In this document: positions 44,165 to 55,214 of the stretch, one piece after another | How positions within the stretch are numbered: position 1 is the stretch's first letter | Layout: each line of letters starts with the position of its first letter | NCBI GenBank assembly: GCA_022432975.1 | Contig: CM039505.1 | Coordinates: 22,017,338 to 22,081,337 of the forward strand | DNA: 64,000 nucleotides | Source: Begonia masoniana | Taxonomy: Eukaryota; Streptophyta; Magnoliopsida; Cucurbitales; Begoniaceae | Reading direction: 5' to 3' | Notes under the pieces: generated by a model | The model's database searches: none | Told to the model about the DNA's origin: nothing | The model's input: only the letters and a program-made list of their open reading frames with translations | Position numbers and translations under genes: made by a program

Positions 44165-45630
44165 TGTAACACCCAGTTTTTTGAGTTTTTGATATTTTGT
44201 AATATAAGGGTATTTTAGTAAATATAGTAAACTAGGCCCGTTTTGTGAACGAGAAATTTTATTAAAGCCCTAGTAATTTATTAGAATATTTGGTGAAATA
44301 AGGAAGTTTGGAGAAACCAAATCCGTGACGAGTGGCAAACTTGTAATTATAGAAAATATTATTTTATATAATAAATCACCAAAACTCTTCCGTTCCTTAG
44401 CCATTTCACGTAAAAACCCTCTAGAGAAGGTTTTCTCTCCATCTAGGTGATTTTGGTTCTGCTCCTTCACGGTTTCTTCAATCGGCTATCGATCCTTTCT
44501 CCGACGATCCGATTTCTTCTCTGTTTCTTTAACGAATCAAACCCTAGGTAAGATTCTAAGTATTCTAAGGTTTTATTTTTCGGTTTTAAGGTCGAATTAG
44601 TTAGGGCTTGGATTAGGTTTTGTCAAAATTGTTGGACTATGTTAGAAATGATTAGGTTTACCGTATTTGTTATTGTAATGGACGTATTGGTGAAAGTTAG
44701 GAAGAACTAATGGACGTATTTGGAGTCTCATGAGTTTTGAAAATGTGACTGTTTAGGCTCGGTGTTAATGTTATGTATTGTGGATTGGCTTAGGTGAACA
44801 AAGATCACGGACAGTGTACGGTGTGCTAAGGACCCGAGGTAAGTCTTCGTGACTCGCTTGACCGATTGGCCTACACCATAAGATTAGTTGTTGATTGAGG
44901 ACTTGGAGATTTTATAGCTTTAGTGTAGGTTGGATGGGTAGTTTAGGATAATTGTGATGCTAGAATGTTTTTCTAGGTTTCATGTACTGTTTTATGCTTT
45001 CTTTACGTTTAATGTATCGTACATGTCCATGCATCATGTTTTTGAGGAATGGCATGAAAGAAATGAACCTATGCATATGTTTCATGAAAAGGAAATGAAT
45101 AGCGAAAATGTAGGAAATGAATAGTGAAAAGGTAGGAAATGAAAAGTCAAAAGGTAGGAAATGACTAGCGAAAAGGTATGATGACTGCATGATTTTATGA
45201 ACAGCATACGCATAGCATGTATTTTTATTTACGTAGATTTACTGAGCCTATAGCTCATAGAATCTCTATGGTGTAGATGATCTCGAAAAAGGTGAGGATT
45301 ATGTTCCTCTGCAAGATGAACGAGCTGGTTGAAGAAGAATGCCCATGGAAGTGCGCTGTGTAGTCGGTGCGAATTTTGACCCGTGGGAGCAAATGGTTGA
45401 GTATTTTGAGGTTTTGGGTTTATTTTGGGCTAATGGGCGATGATATAAAAATTGTATAGAAAACTCATTCTATGGTGATTGGTATCTAGATAGTGGATGT
45501 ATAGGTGTTTTGATGTTTTGGTTAGATTTGTGAAAAAGGCACAGAATGTAACGACCCTTTATCCCAGCAAGATATTGTCTACTCTGGGGATTGGGACATA
45601 GCACAATATCCTCCCCTCATAGCTTTGTTT

Positions 45631-45712
45631 GGCGAGGACTTCTCAGTCGGTCACCCAACCTGGTACTACTCTCGCCGAAGCACTTTTAACTTCGGAGTTC
45701 TTATGGGATCCG
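45631..45712 (-). ncRNA. 5S rRNA-like segment in Cassandra LTR (left)
   Basis: Complement contains cggatcccat, agaactccgaagttaa, gcgagagtagta and ggtgac words in 5S rRNA order, including the internal RNA polymerase III promoter region. A 5S gene ancestor is established for Cassandra; transcription here is unknown. Confidence 0.85.
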
Positions 45713-46078
45713 TTGCCAATTGAGCTCAAAAATGCGTCTTATTATATTGGGAGGGTTTCTTTACATATGTTTCATTTCCATATACTTCCCCAAGCGATGT
45801 GGGATTGTGACGACCCCATTTTTATGACCCGTCACCTTCTGGTTTGCCCGCGTGGACATACTGCCATCCGGATTTCGGTTCGTGCAGCCATCGTACTTAT
45901 ACGTACACATCCGGGTCATCACAATCACCCCCCCTAGGGGGCCCAACGTCCTCGTTGGCCACATTTTGGGTTGGGTATATGCTCTGATACCATTTGTAAC
46001 GACCCCTTTTCCCAGCAAGATATTGTCCGCTCTGGGGATTGGGCCGTAGCCCAATATCCTCCCCTCACGACTTTGTTT

Positions 46079-46160
46079 GGTAAGGACTTCCCAGTCGGTC
46101 ATCCAACCTAGTACTACTCTCACCGAAGCACTTTTAACTTCAGAGTTCTTATGGGATCCG
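46079..46160 (-). ncRNA. 5S rRNA-like segment in Cassandra LTR (right)
   Basis: Second copy, more diverged (caccgaagcactttta, cagagttcttatggg on the plus strand). Confidence 0.82.
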
Positions 46161-46574
46161 TTGTCAATTGTGCTCTAAAACGCGTCTTACTTTATTAGGA
46201 GGGTCTCTTTACATATGTTTCATTTCCATATACTTCCCCAAGCGATTTGGGATTGTGACGACCCTTTTATTACGACCCATCACCTTCTGGTTCGCCCGCG
46301 TGAACGTTCCAGCATCCGGGTTTCGGTTTGTGCAGCCATCATACTTATATGTACATATCGGGGTCATCACATAGAATGTCTATTCTGATGGGTGATACAG
46401 ATGAATTCACTGTTGAATTAGTGTTATGTCTTTCAGCTGTTTGTTGATATTGGCGAACTTAATTTATACATGAGTATTTTGGTGGATTGGGGAAAGTATG
46501 AGGTAGTGGTGTTTTAGTATAGTTAGTAGAAAAGAAAAAAGAGGGGAGGAGACGTGTGAAGAAGTAGGGAAGCA

Positions 46575-47060
46575 GCACTCTGGAATTAAAGTCCAGAGAG
46601 CTAGCCGACTTATTGCTAGGGAAGGCGATCAATCGGCTGATGTTTTATGGGCGATTTTTCCTAAGTTTAGAAAAGTGTTCGGTCGAAGACATCGACCATT
46701 TAGCGAAAAGTGTTCGGTAGAAGACGTCGGCCACTTAGCGAAAAGTGTTCGGTCGAAAACGTCGACCGATTTTGTGGTCGAAGATGTCGTCCGATTTTGT
46801 GGTCGAGGACATCGTCTGATTTTGTCGACCGAAAATGTCGATCGATTTTAGAAGGAATAGATTCTAGAGATCATGGGGTGCGATCGGCAGATGCGATCGC
46901 CATACGCAATCGGCATATGCAATCAGCAGACGTGATCGGCAGACGCGATCGGCAGATGCGATCAGAAGAAGCAATCGGTAGATGTTAATGGCAGAAGTCG
47001 ATCTATGTTATAGACGTCGACCGATTTTGTTGTCGGTCATAACTCCTCAAGTGATGTGTC
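46575..47060 (+). repeat. Palindromic cassette of solo LTR C
   Basis: After a CTCTGGA/TCCAGAG hairpin (46,578-46,600) come repeated gtcgaccgattttg, gtgttcggtcgaag and gcgatcggcagatg words. GTCGAC palindromes and tcggt/accga complements are frequent. It occupies the cassette position seen in the other LTRs. Confidence 0.8.
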
Positions 47061-47322
47061 TTGTCGACCGAAGCCCCTTTTTTATTATCTTAACACCAGC
47101 ACTTAAGATTATTTTCAATTCAAGGTTCCACGTGTAAACGTCTTCTGCTGAAGGAATTTAATTGTAACACCCGACATTTCGGCCAGGTGATTTTCTGACC
47201 ATTTTCATTGTCACCCTCTTATTTAACCTTTATGATTTAAATTTAATGTTAAGATAAAATTATTACAAGTTGAGTAAAACTAGGTTGGGTGGCAGTTTTG
47301 TAATTAAAATTTATGGGTTAGG

Positions 47323-47330
47323 TATAAATA
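47323..47330 (+). promoter_or_regulatory. E6 TATA box
   Basis: TATAAATA in the 5' LTR, repeated at 55,375-55,382 in the 3' LTR. It predicts an RNA start near 47,350-47,360, so U3 would be only about 190 bp. Confidence 0.7.
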
Positions 47331-47812
47331 GGAAATGGAAACCTTAAACCTCATTTATTACCACTGTAGCCGACATTCCCTCTCGGCGATTCCTTCTCTC
47401 CCAAGCTTTTACTCTCGGCTATCAGAACCTCCCCTTGCCGACGGCTGGTTTCAGCCTGCTTTTCTCTGCAATCTGCACCCGAGGTATGAAATGGACAATG
47501 TAGTCATTTATTAGTGATTAAAGCTCTGCTTTCAACTCGGCATTTGAGTTCGGATTTCTAGCAGTGGCCGAGTAGTTTTAGACTCTTTTAAGTCTGAGAG
47601 TAGAAATGCCATCCCAAATCGATTCTGAACATTTTAAAGTAACCAACTCGGATTTAATCAATGGTAAAACCTGTCCACCTAGTTTCGGATTTCAGACTGC
47701 AGTGTGTCAAACAGTGGAATCGGAATGACTTTAGCTGTTAGATTCTAGGATGACTTTCGAGTAGAACTTTTAGGACTTTATTTTAACTACTGTAATGTGG
47801 AATGTTTTAGGT

Positions 47813-47856
47813 GAAGAAGTTGAAGAGAAAGTGATTCAAGTTGCTAAGGAATCCAG
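47813..47856 (+). other. Putative 44-nt LTR micro-exon (E6)
   Basis: TTTTAG|GTGAAG..ATCCAG|GTAAGT. The equivalent segment in other LTRs is 45 nt. Confidence 0.45.
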
Positions 47857-48924
47857 GTAAGTGAATGTACTAAGTTTCCGGCCAATAGGGCCCTACATCA
47901 AAGGATTATGTTACATTTAGTGAACGTTGTCAGCTATAAGTTCGATGAAATGTCGATGGATATGATTCTGGTATTCTGATATACTCCCCTGTCTTAGTTC
48001 GATGATTAAGTGCATTTATGTTATGCATCATGTTTTACTTCTCAAGCATATGAAAATGTTTTGAAATATGTTTTCTCATGAATAAAATAAGAAGATAAAA
48101 CTTATGCAACGTGGTTAAGTGAGGGTTGGGGGTGGTTCGGCGTATGTCACAGTCCGCAGTAGGACATATGAATACGACCCGCAGTAGGGACCATGATCAA
48201 ACTCACTGTCGAACCCCCTTTACCAGCACAAATCCTCTCTTAATCCACATAATGTAATGAAGAATACGAATGATGAATATGAGCATGTCCATGAATGATG
48301 ATTATGATCAATGAATACGAGATACGATTATGAATGATGATTAAGACTAAGTACACGAAAAGAAAAGACTCATGAGCATGTTTTTCTCCAAGTTATGCAT
48401 TCATGAACTCATAATAGTTTGTATTCCTTACTAAGCCTTAGGCTTACAGTTACACCTTATGATGTAGGTGAAGAAATATCAGGTGAGGATTTCAAGATTG
48501 ATGAAAGTGTCTGAGTTCAGTTGCTGGAAGTGATCAGGGTGGAAAATCTGTGGCTGGATGGCGAACATGACTCTCTGGTTTAAGCTTTTAAGATTTTAAT
48601 AATGTTTATGAACAAGGAAGTCTAAGTATGATGAGTTTACTTGCGAATATTGAGCTTTAAGTCTGTCTAATATGAGTACTGAGTCTGAAAATATTTGTGA
48701 AGATATAGAATGAGTTATTTTACCTAAGTCTTCCGCTGTGTGAGTTTGAATGAATTTATGGTTTATTCCGATGAGTTTTGGCCATTAAGATTTAAGTTAC
48801 GAGGTCTACGTTTATCTAGATAGAAGTCTGAGAAAACCAGGATGTCTTCCGCTGAGGAATATTGGAGGGAATGAGTTTGTCTACCGGCTGACGGAATATT
48901 GAGGGAATGAGTTTGTCTACCGGC

Positions 48925-49113
48925 TGACGTCATCGGAAGAGGAAAAGTATTTGTCTTCCGGCTGACGTCATCGGTAGAAGAAATGTGATGGAAGTCGGGA
49001 GAGTTTGTCTTCCGGCTGACGTCATCGGAAGAGGAAAGTATTTGTCTTCGGCTGACGTCATGGTAGAAGAATTGTGATGGAAGTCGGGTAGGTTTGTCTT
49101 CCGACTGACGTCA
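48925..49113 (+). promoter_or_regulatory. Five TGACGTCA boxes in E6 LTR
   Basis: Perfect palindromes at 48,925, 48,963, 49,017, 49,053 and 49,106 within ~38-55-bp imperfect repeats (cttccggctgacgtcatcgg). TGACGTCA is a known bZIP binding core. The cluster also exists in the 3' LTR (about 56,940-57,135). Confidence 0.65.
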
Positions 49114-49115
49114 CG

Positions 49116-50230
49116 GTAGAGGAAGTGAGTTCCTTGTCGTTTACTCACCGGTAGAGGAAGTGAGTTCCTTGTCGTTTACTCACCGGTAGAGGAAGTGAGT
49201 TCCTTGTCGTTTACTCACCGGTAGAGGAATTCCTTGTCGTTTACTCACCGGTAGAGGAAGTGAGTTCCTTGTCGTTTACTCACCGGTAGAGGAAGTGAGT
49301 TCCTTGTCGTTTACTCACCGGTAGAGGAAGTGAGTTCCTTGTCGTTTACTCACCGGTAGAGGAAGTGAGTTCCTTGTCGTTTACTCACCGGTAGAGGAAG
49401 TGAGTTCCTTGTCGTTTACTCACCGGTAGAGGAAGTGAGTTCCTTGTCGTTTACTCACCGGTAGAGGAAGTGAGTTCCTTGTCGTTTACTCACCGGTAGA
49501 GGAAGTGAGTTCCTTGTCGTTTACTCACCGGTAGAGGAAGTGAGTTCCTTGTCGTTTACTCACCGGTAGAGGAAGTGAGTTCCTTGTCGTTTACTCACCG
49601 GTAGAGGAAGTGAGTTCCTTGTCGTTTACTCACCGGTAGAGGAAGTGAGTTCCTTGTCGTTTACTCACCGGTAGAGGAAGTGAGTTCCTTGTCGTTTACT
49701 CACCGGTAGAGGAAGTGAGTTCCTTGTCGTTTACTCACCGGTAGAGGAAGTGAGTTCCTTGTCGTTTACTCACCGGTAGAGGAAGTGAGTTCCTTGTCGT
49801 TTACTCACCGGTAGAGGAAGTGAGTTCCTTGTCGTTTACTCACCGGTAGAGGAAGTGAGTTCCTTGTCGTTTACTCACCGGTAGAGGAAGTGAGTTCCTT
49901 GTCGTTTACTCACCGGTAGAGGAAGTGAGTTCCTTGTCGTTTACTCACCGGTAGAGGAAGTGAGTTCCTTGTCGTTTACTCACCGGTAGAGGAAGTGAGT
50001 TCCTTGTCGTTTACTCACCGGTAGAGGAAGTGAGTTCCTTGTCGTTTACTCACCGGTAGAGGAAGTGAGTTCCTTGTCGTTTACTCACCGGTAGAGGAAG
50101 TGAGTTCCTTGTCGTTTACTCACCGGTAGAGGAAGTGAGTTCCTTGTCGTTTACTCACCGGTAGAGGAAGTGAGTTCCTTGTCGTTTACTCACCGGTAGA
50201 GGAAGTGAGTTCCTTGTCGTTTACTCACCG
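49116..50230 (+). repeat. 35-bp minisatellite, 32 copies, in E6 5' LTR
   Basis: Unit gtagaggaagtgagttcctt plus gtcgtttactcaccg, starting at 49,116, 49,151, 49,186, 49,221 (a 30-bp short unit), 49,251, 49,286, then every 35 bp from 49,321 to 50,196. Copies are essentially identical. Each holds the inverted pair GTGAGT/ACTCAC and a GGAA/TTCC pair, so it can form hairpins. A degenerate edge follows to ~50,270. Confidence 0.97.
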
Positions 50231-50590
50231 GAGTTCTTTGTCGTTATTGACCGGTAGAGAAAGTGAGTTTTAATGAACCACGCGAAGTTTTAATTGATCA
50301 CACGGGTTGCACGTGACTGTCGGCAGATGCAAATATGTGTGCCTGCCGATAGATGTTTAATGAATCATGTGGGATGCACGTGCTGACGGCAGATCAACTA
50401 GAAGCTCGTCGTTTAGTGATCGGCAGGAGTGAGAGTTATAATGGATATATTCAGTGAATTGAATGAGATGTTTTAAGTTATGTTAAGTCAAAAAAAATAT
50501 AGATGAATAAATATGTGGATGACTATTATGATCAAGTTACGTCACGAGTTAGTAACAAACCGAGTTTAAGGATTCGGGGCGTTACAATTA

Positions 50591-50602
50591 TGGTATCAGA
50601 GC
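50591..50602 (+). other. E6 primer binding site (tRNA-iMet)
   Basis: TGGTATCAGAGC four bases after the LTR end. Confidence 0.96.
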
Positions 50603-50676
50603 TAAGCCAGGTTCTAAAATCGGTTCTGTAGACTGCCTCCCAGCACAGATTGCCACCTGAGTACTCTCCAACAACT

Positions 50677-50736
50677 GTAAGTGTTTACGATTCTAGTGAT
50701 GTCATTATGTTAAGATGTGTTTCTATTATTGTTTAG
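50677..50736 (+). other. Putative 60-nt leader intron of E6
   Basis: CAACT|GTAAGT..TGTTTAG|GAATC, ten nt before the gag ATG at 50,747. Confidence 0.48.
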
Positions 50737-50746
50737 GAATCTCAAG

Positions 50747-51022
50747 ATGGTAAGAGGTCAACAGAGGGAAGACAACGTGGGTAGTACCACCGTTGCTCAG
50801 CTGATAGAATTAGTTAATCGCCAATCACGACAAATAGAACAACTAGTGATTACTAGGGAAGAGCTTGGGAACTCCAGCTCTAATGTAACTCATGATCATG
50901 GGGGTGAGCTGAGCGCTTCCACAGGCTTAGGCCACCAACATTTAATGGCCAAATTCCGGACCCTGTGTATGCTGAGGAATGGATTCGTAAGATTGAGGAC
51001 ATGTTCAAGTATGCAAAAGTAG
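50747..51022 (+). pseudogene. E6 gag N-terminus (out-of-frame piece)
   Basis: Starts MVRGQQREDNVG at 50,747, chosen because it follows the putative splice acceptor. A Gln/Ile coiled-coil segment (LIELVNRQSRQIEQL) is gag-like up to about 50,900; beyond that the frame is a shadow of the real gag, which continues in the polyprotein frame. The change lies near 50,905-50,911, next to a run of five Gs. The upstream ATG at 50,717 lies in the putative intron. Confidence 0.8.
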
Positions 51023-54000
51023 ATGAAGGAGATAGAGTCACCTATGCTGTTTATCATTTGGAGCTGAATGCAAGACATTGGTGGGATTCTCTTCAGAGCA
51101 CTGTTAATGCAGAGACTATGACTTGGGACATGTTTAAGACTGCCTTCTTTGACAAGTACTTCAATAGGATCGTTCAGGCCAGCAAGAAGAAAGAGTTCAT
51201 GAATCTGCGACAATCTGGCTCTGTGACAGATTATATATGCAAATTTGATGCTTTATCACGGTTTGCTCCCCGATTGGTTGAGAATGATGAGGACAAGATT
51301 TATCAATTTGTTCAAGGACTAAAGCCGAGTTTGTATGTGAAGGTAAAGACTTCTGGGATACACAATGTACCTTATGGCGAAGTGACGGCTAAGGCCTTAG
51401 AACTGGAGGAGGCTGAGATGACAGCTTATGCACAGCGTGAGCAACCAAAGAAGTTCACTAAGGAGACTCAACCACCACCACGACAGAACAAGGGATGGCA
51501 ACCCCAGCAGAACAGGAACCAACAACAACAACAGCAAGGTGTTAAGAGATCCTTCAATCCAAGTGATGACCAAGGAAGAGGAAAGCGACCTTCGGCTCCC
51601 CTATGTTCCAACTGCCAGAAGAATCACCATGGTGAGTGCAAGCTGCACTCTGGCCGTTGCTATAGATGTGACAAGGTTGGACACATAGCCAGGGACTGCC
51701 CGATGCCATCAGACCCGAATCGAATCAGAGTTGCACCAAGAGTCTATGCTATGATGGAGGATGAAGATGCTGAACCACGCACGGTCATATCAGGTACCAT
51801 TATGGTTTGTGGTCTTTCTGCTTATACACTTATTGATACGGGAGCCACACACTCATTCATAGCAACCCTGTTTGTGTGTAAACATAAGTTAGAACTTTCA
51901 CCAGTTGATAAACCGTATAGAGTTATGTTACCATCAGGGAAGTCCTTACATTCTGAGCAAATGTTGAAGGGTGATGTTTTGTCCTTAGGAGATAAGGAGC
52001 TATATGTAGAACTGATTATGATTGACATGAAAGGATATGAAATTATTTTAGGAATGGATTGGTTATTTAGGCATTATGCCACGATTAGTTGTAGGTCTGG
52101 CCTAGTTGATTTCCGACCCCCAAATGGCGATCGGTATACCTTCCAAGCTATTCCAAAAATGAGTAAGATACCAATTATATCCTCTCTAGTGACTCAACGT
52201 TTACTGAAGAGTGGTTGTTTGAGTTATCTAGCTAACATAATGGATGTCCGAGTAAAGAATAAGGTGGAACTACAAGATATTCCTACAGTACGAGAGTTTC
52301 CTGAAGCATTCTTGGACGATTTACCGGGACTACCGCCCGATAGAGAGATAGAATTTGTGATTGATACATACCCCGAGGCATTACCTGTGTCTAAGAACCC
52401 TTATCGAATGGCACCTGTTGAGTTAAAAGAATTAAAGGTCCAACTACAGGAATTAGTTGACAAGGGATTTATACGTTCTAGTAGTTCTCCCTGGGGTGCA
52501 CCTGTCCTTTTCGTTAAAAAGAAAGATGGTTCTCTTAGAATGTGTATAGACTACAGAGAACTAAATAAGTTGACAGTCAAGAATAAATATCCTTTACCCC
52601 GGATTGATGACCTGTTTGACCAACTACAAGGAGCTAAGGTGTTCTCAAAGATTGACTTACGTTCGGGATATTACCAACTGAAGGTTAAGGAAGGAGATAT
52701 ACCAAAGACAGCCTTCAGAACCCGCTACGGACACTATGAATTTCTTGTAATGTCATTTGGACTGACTAACGCGCCTGCAGCTTTCATGGACTTGATGAAC
52801 CGAGTGTTTCGTGAGTACCTGGATAAGTTTGTAATTGTGTTTATAGATGACATTTTAATATACTCACAGACTGAAACCGACCATGCAGAACATTTGAGAA
52901 TAGTGTTATCAACCTTAAAACAGCAGCAACTATATGCCAAATTGTCCAAATGTGAATTTTGGCTGGATAAAGTCAACTTTTTAGGTCATGTCATTTCTGC
53001 TGAGGGCATATCAGTAGATCCAACTAAGGTTCAGGCCGTTAAGGACTGGCCACAGCCAAAGAATGTCAGTGAAGTTCGAAGTTTCCTTGGTCTGGCTGGC
53101 TATTATAGAAAGTTCATTAAAGGATTCTCTATGATAGCTAAACCTTTGACTAATTTAACCAAGAAGGACCTCAAGTACTCTTGGACCGAAGCTTGTGAAG
53201 ATAGCTTCCAATCATTGAAACAGAAGTTAACGACAGCCCCACTATTAACTCTCCCAACTGAAGAAGGAAAATTTAGTGTTTATTGTGACGCATCCAAGAT
53301 TGGTTTGGGATGTGTTTTGATGCAAGAAGGTAAAGTTGTGGCGTATGCCTCTAGGCAGCTAAAAGGTTATGAACAGAATTACCCCACTCATGATTTAGAG
53401 CTAGCTGCAGTTGTTTTTGCTTTAAAAATTTGGAGGCACTATTTGTATGGACGGCAGTGCGATGTATTTTCTGACCACAAGAGTTTAAAGTATCTTTTCA
53501 CCCAAAAGGAATTAAACATGAGACAAAGACGTTGGTTAGAATTTGTTAAGGACTATGACTTTGAAATCAAGTATCACCCGGGTAAGGCTAATGCTGTAGC
53601 CGATGCCTTGAGCAGGATGTCAAAGACAATGCAACCCGCAATGTCAGTTTTGTCTGCACCCTTGAGGACTGAAGTTCAGAAGTTTGAATTGGAACTAGTT
53701 CCAGAGTTGTCAGCCTTACTTACCGATTTGACCATTCAACCAACGGTTTTGGAAAAGATCAAAGAGTCACAACAGAAGGATTCCGAGGTGAATAACAGTA
53801 TGATGAATAAGTTGAAGGATGCCACCTCCGAGTTTAGTCTTTCCAACGATGGAATCCTGAGATTTAGAAATCGATGGTATGTCCCTAGTGATGAAGAACT
53901 ACGTAAGTTGATTTTGGCCGAGGCTCACTCGTCTTCCTTTTCTGTACATCCTGGTAGCACCAAGATGTATCGAGACTTGAAGTTACTTTATTGGTGGCCT

Positions 54001-55173
54001 AATATGAAGAGGGATGTCGCCAAGTATGTAGAGTCATGCTTGGTATGCCAGCAAGTTAAAGCAGAGCACCAACGACCAGGGGGTACCCTTCAGCCTCTAC
54101 CTATTCCCGAATGGAAGTGGGAAAACATTGCCATGGATTTTGTCGTAGGTTTACCTAAGACAACTAGAGGACATGACAGTATATGGGTTGTGATTGATAG
54201 GATGACAAAGTCAGCTCATTTCTTACCTGTTAAGACAACCTACACGATGGACCAACTTGCTAATCTTTATGTTCAAGAAATTATCAGATTGCATGGGATT
54301 CCCGTATCCATAGTTTCTGACCGTGACCCTAGATTCACCTCCCGATTCTGGAAAAGTTTACAAGGTACCTTAGACACAAAATTATCCTTCAGCACCGCCT
54401 TTCACCCGCAGACAGATGGACAATCCGAGAGGACCATTCAGATACTCGAGGATATGTTGAGAGCATGTGTGCTAGACTTTCAGACTACATGGAGTAGACA
54501 CCTACCTCTGATTGAGTTTTCTTACAACAACAGTTACCAGTCCACTATTGGTATGGCACCCTATGAAGCTTTGTATGGCAGGAAATGTAGGTCACCTTTG
54601 TACTGGGATGAGGTTGGCGAAGCAAAACTTTTAGGCCCCGAGATTTTACAACAGATGTCAGACAAGGTTACGATTATTAGGAGGAGAATGTTAACTGCAC
54701 AAAGCCGACAGAAGAGTTATGCGGACCAAAGAAGAAGAGATCTTGAATTTTCTGTTGGTGATGAAGTTTTCCTGAAGATTTCACCATTTCGAGGAGTCTT
54801 AAGATTTGGTAAAAAGGGAAAGCTTAATCCACGATTTGTTGGACCATTCCCTGTCTTAGCAAGAATTGGCAGTACAGCCTATAGATTACTTTTGCCCCCA
54901 TCTTTGGAAAAGGTTCACAATGTCTTTCATGTGTCTATGCTAAGGAAATGCATACGTGATCCGACTCAGGCTGTTGAACCAACAGAAATTGAAGTTGAGC
55001 CTAATTTAGTATATGAAGAGAAACCAATACAGATTTTGGAATATGCAGTCAAGACTCTGAGAAACAAAGAGATTCCATTGGTGAAAGTTTTATGGACAAA
55101 TCACGGCATTGAAGAAGCCACATGGGAAAGACAGCAGGAGATGCTGGACAAATATCCTAAGTTATTTGCTTGA
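50908..55173 (+). CDS. E6 gag-pol polyprotein (PR, RT, RNase H, IN, chromodomain-like)
   Basis: The open frame begins after a TGA at 50,905; the first ATG (50,965) is internal. Residues counted from 50,965: gag core to ~230 ([18 protein letters not shown]), zinc knuckle [14 protein letters not shown] ~232-245, protease [10 protein letters not shown] ~291, RT with FIDD at 626-629 and [12 protein letters not shown], RNase [10 protein letters not shown] ~775 and VADALSR, integrase zinc domain (H..H ~988, CLVC ~1021-1024), catalytic D1058, D1119, E1155 with 35 residues between the last two, HPQTDGQSE, and a tail at ~1335-1400 ([28 protein letters not shown]) typical of Tekay/Del chromodomain-like ends. 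All catalytic residues are present. The only visible defect is the gag frame change. Confidence 0.96.
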   Translation, partial: AERFHRLRPPTFNGQIPDPVYAEEWIRKIEDMFKYAKVDEGDRVTYAVYHLELNARHWWDSLQSTVNAETMTWDMFKTAFFDKYFNRIVQASKKKEFMNLRQSGSVTDYICKFDALSRFAPRLVENDEDKIYQFVQGLKPSLYVKVKTSGIHNVPYGEVTAKALELEEAEMTAYAQREQPKKFTKETQPPPRQNKGWQPQQNRNQQQQQQGVKRSFNPSDDQGRGKRPSAPLCSNCQKNHHGECKLHSGRCYRCDKVGHIARDCPMPSDPNRIRVAPRVYAMMEDEDAEPRTVISGTIMVCGLSAYTLIDTGATHSFIATLFVCKHKLELSPVDKPYRVMLPSGKSLHSEQMLKGDVLSLGDKELYVELIMIDMKGYEIILGMDWLFRHYATISCRSGLVDFRPPNGDRYTFQAIPKMSKIPIISSLVTQRLLKSGCLSYLANIMDVRVKNKVELQDIPTVREFPEAFLDDLPGLPPDREIEFVIDTYPEALPVSKNPYRMAPVELKELKVQLQELVDKGFIRSSSSPWGAPVLFVKKKDGSLRMCIDYRELNKLTVKNKYPLPRIDDLFDQLQGAKVFSKIDLRSGYYQLKVKEGDIPKTAFRTRYGHYEFLVMSFGLTNAPAAFMDLMNRVFREYLDKFVIVFIDDILIYSQTETDHAEHLRIVLSTLKQQQLYAKLSKCEFWLDKVNFLGHVISAEGISVDPTKVQAVKDWPQPKNVSEVRSFLGLAGYYRKFIKGFSMIAKPLTNLTKKDLKYSWTEACEDSFQSLKQKLTTAPLLTLPTEEGKFSVYCDASKIGLGCVLMQEGKVVAYASRQLKGYEQNYPTHDLELAAVVFALKIWRHYLYGRQCDVFSDHKSLKYLFTQKELNMRQRRWLEFVKDYDFEIKYHPGKANAVADALSRMSKTMQPAMSVLSAPLRTEVQKFELELVPELSALLTDLTIQPTVLEKIKESQQKDSEVNNSMMNKLKDATSEFSLSNDGILRFRNRWYVPSDEELRKLILAEAHSSSFSVHPGSTKMYRDLKLLYWWPNMKRDVAKYVESCLVCQQVKAEHQRPGGTLQPLPIPEWKWENIAMDFVVGLPKTTRGHDSIWVVIDRMTKSAHFLPVKTTYTMDQLANLYVQEIIRLHGIPVSIVSDRDPRFTSRFWKSLQGTLDTKLSFSTAFHPQTDGQSERTIQILEDMLRACVLDFQTTWSRHLPLIEFSYNNSYQSTIGMAPYEALYGRKCRSPLYWDEVGEAKLLGPEILQQMSDKVTIIRRRMLTAQSRQKSYADQRRRDLEFSVGDEVFLKISPFRGVLRFGKKGKLNPRFVGPFPVLARIGSTAYRLLLPPSLEKVHNVFHVSMLRKCIRDPTQAVEPTEIEVEPNLVYEEKPIQILEYAVKTLRNKEIPLVKVLWTNHGIEEATWERQQEMLDKYPKLFA

Positions 55174-55201
55174 GCAATTTTTGAGGACGAAAATTTTGTT
55201 T

Positions 55202-55214
55202 AAGGAGGGGTGGA
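55202..55214 (+). other. E6 polypurine tract
   Basis: AAGGAGGGGTGGA directly before the 3' LTR. Confidence 0.95.

Larger units (their letters stand above)
45547..46371 (-). mobile_element. Cassandra TRIM with 5S rRNA-like LTRs
   Basis: Two 377-bp LTRs (45,547-45,923 and 45,995-46,371) flank only 71 bp that hold a minus-strand PBS (complement of 45,981-45,992) and a purine tract (complement of caccccccctaggggg). Flanks are cagaa and tagaa (4/5). Each LTR carries an antisense stretch closely resembling plant 5S rRNA. Small size, tRNA-Met PBS and 5S-like LTRs define Cassandra. It encodes nothing and needs enzymes from autonomous elements. LTRs differ at many sites, so it is old. Confidence 0.95.
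47163..50586 (+). repeat. E6 5' LTR (3.42 kb)
   Basis: 1.06 kb longer than the 3' LTR, almost all from the 35-bp array. Parts: TATA box, donor CCGAG|GTATG near 47,483, micro-exon 47,813-47,856, a ggccaatagggccctacatc block, aggtgaag near 48,468, TGACGTCA boxes, 35-bp array, end GGGGCGTTACA. Confidence 0.96.

Noticed and set aside
45631..46160. Genuine 5S rRNA genes
   Set aside because: Both 5S-like stretches are incomplete, carry substitutions, and sit at the same place in two LTRs with a PBS between them, so they belong to Cassandra.
49116..50230. Regular 35-bp repeats resembling a CRISPR array
   Set aside because: There are no spacers: units are head-to-tail and identical, inside a plant retrotransposon LTR. 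It is a minisatellite.
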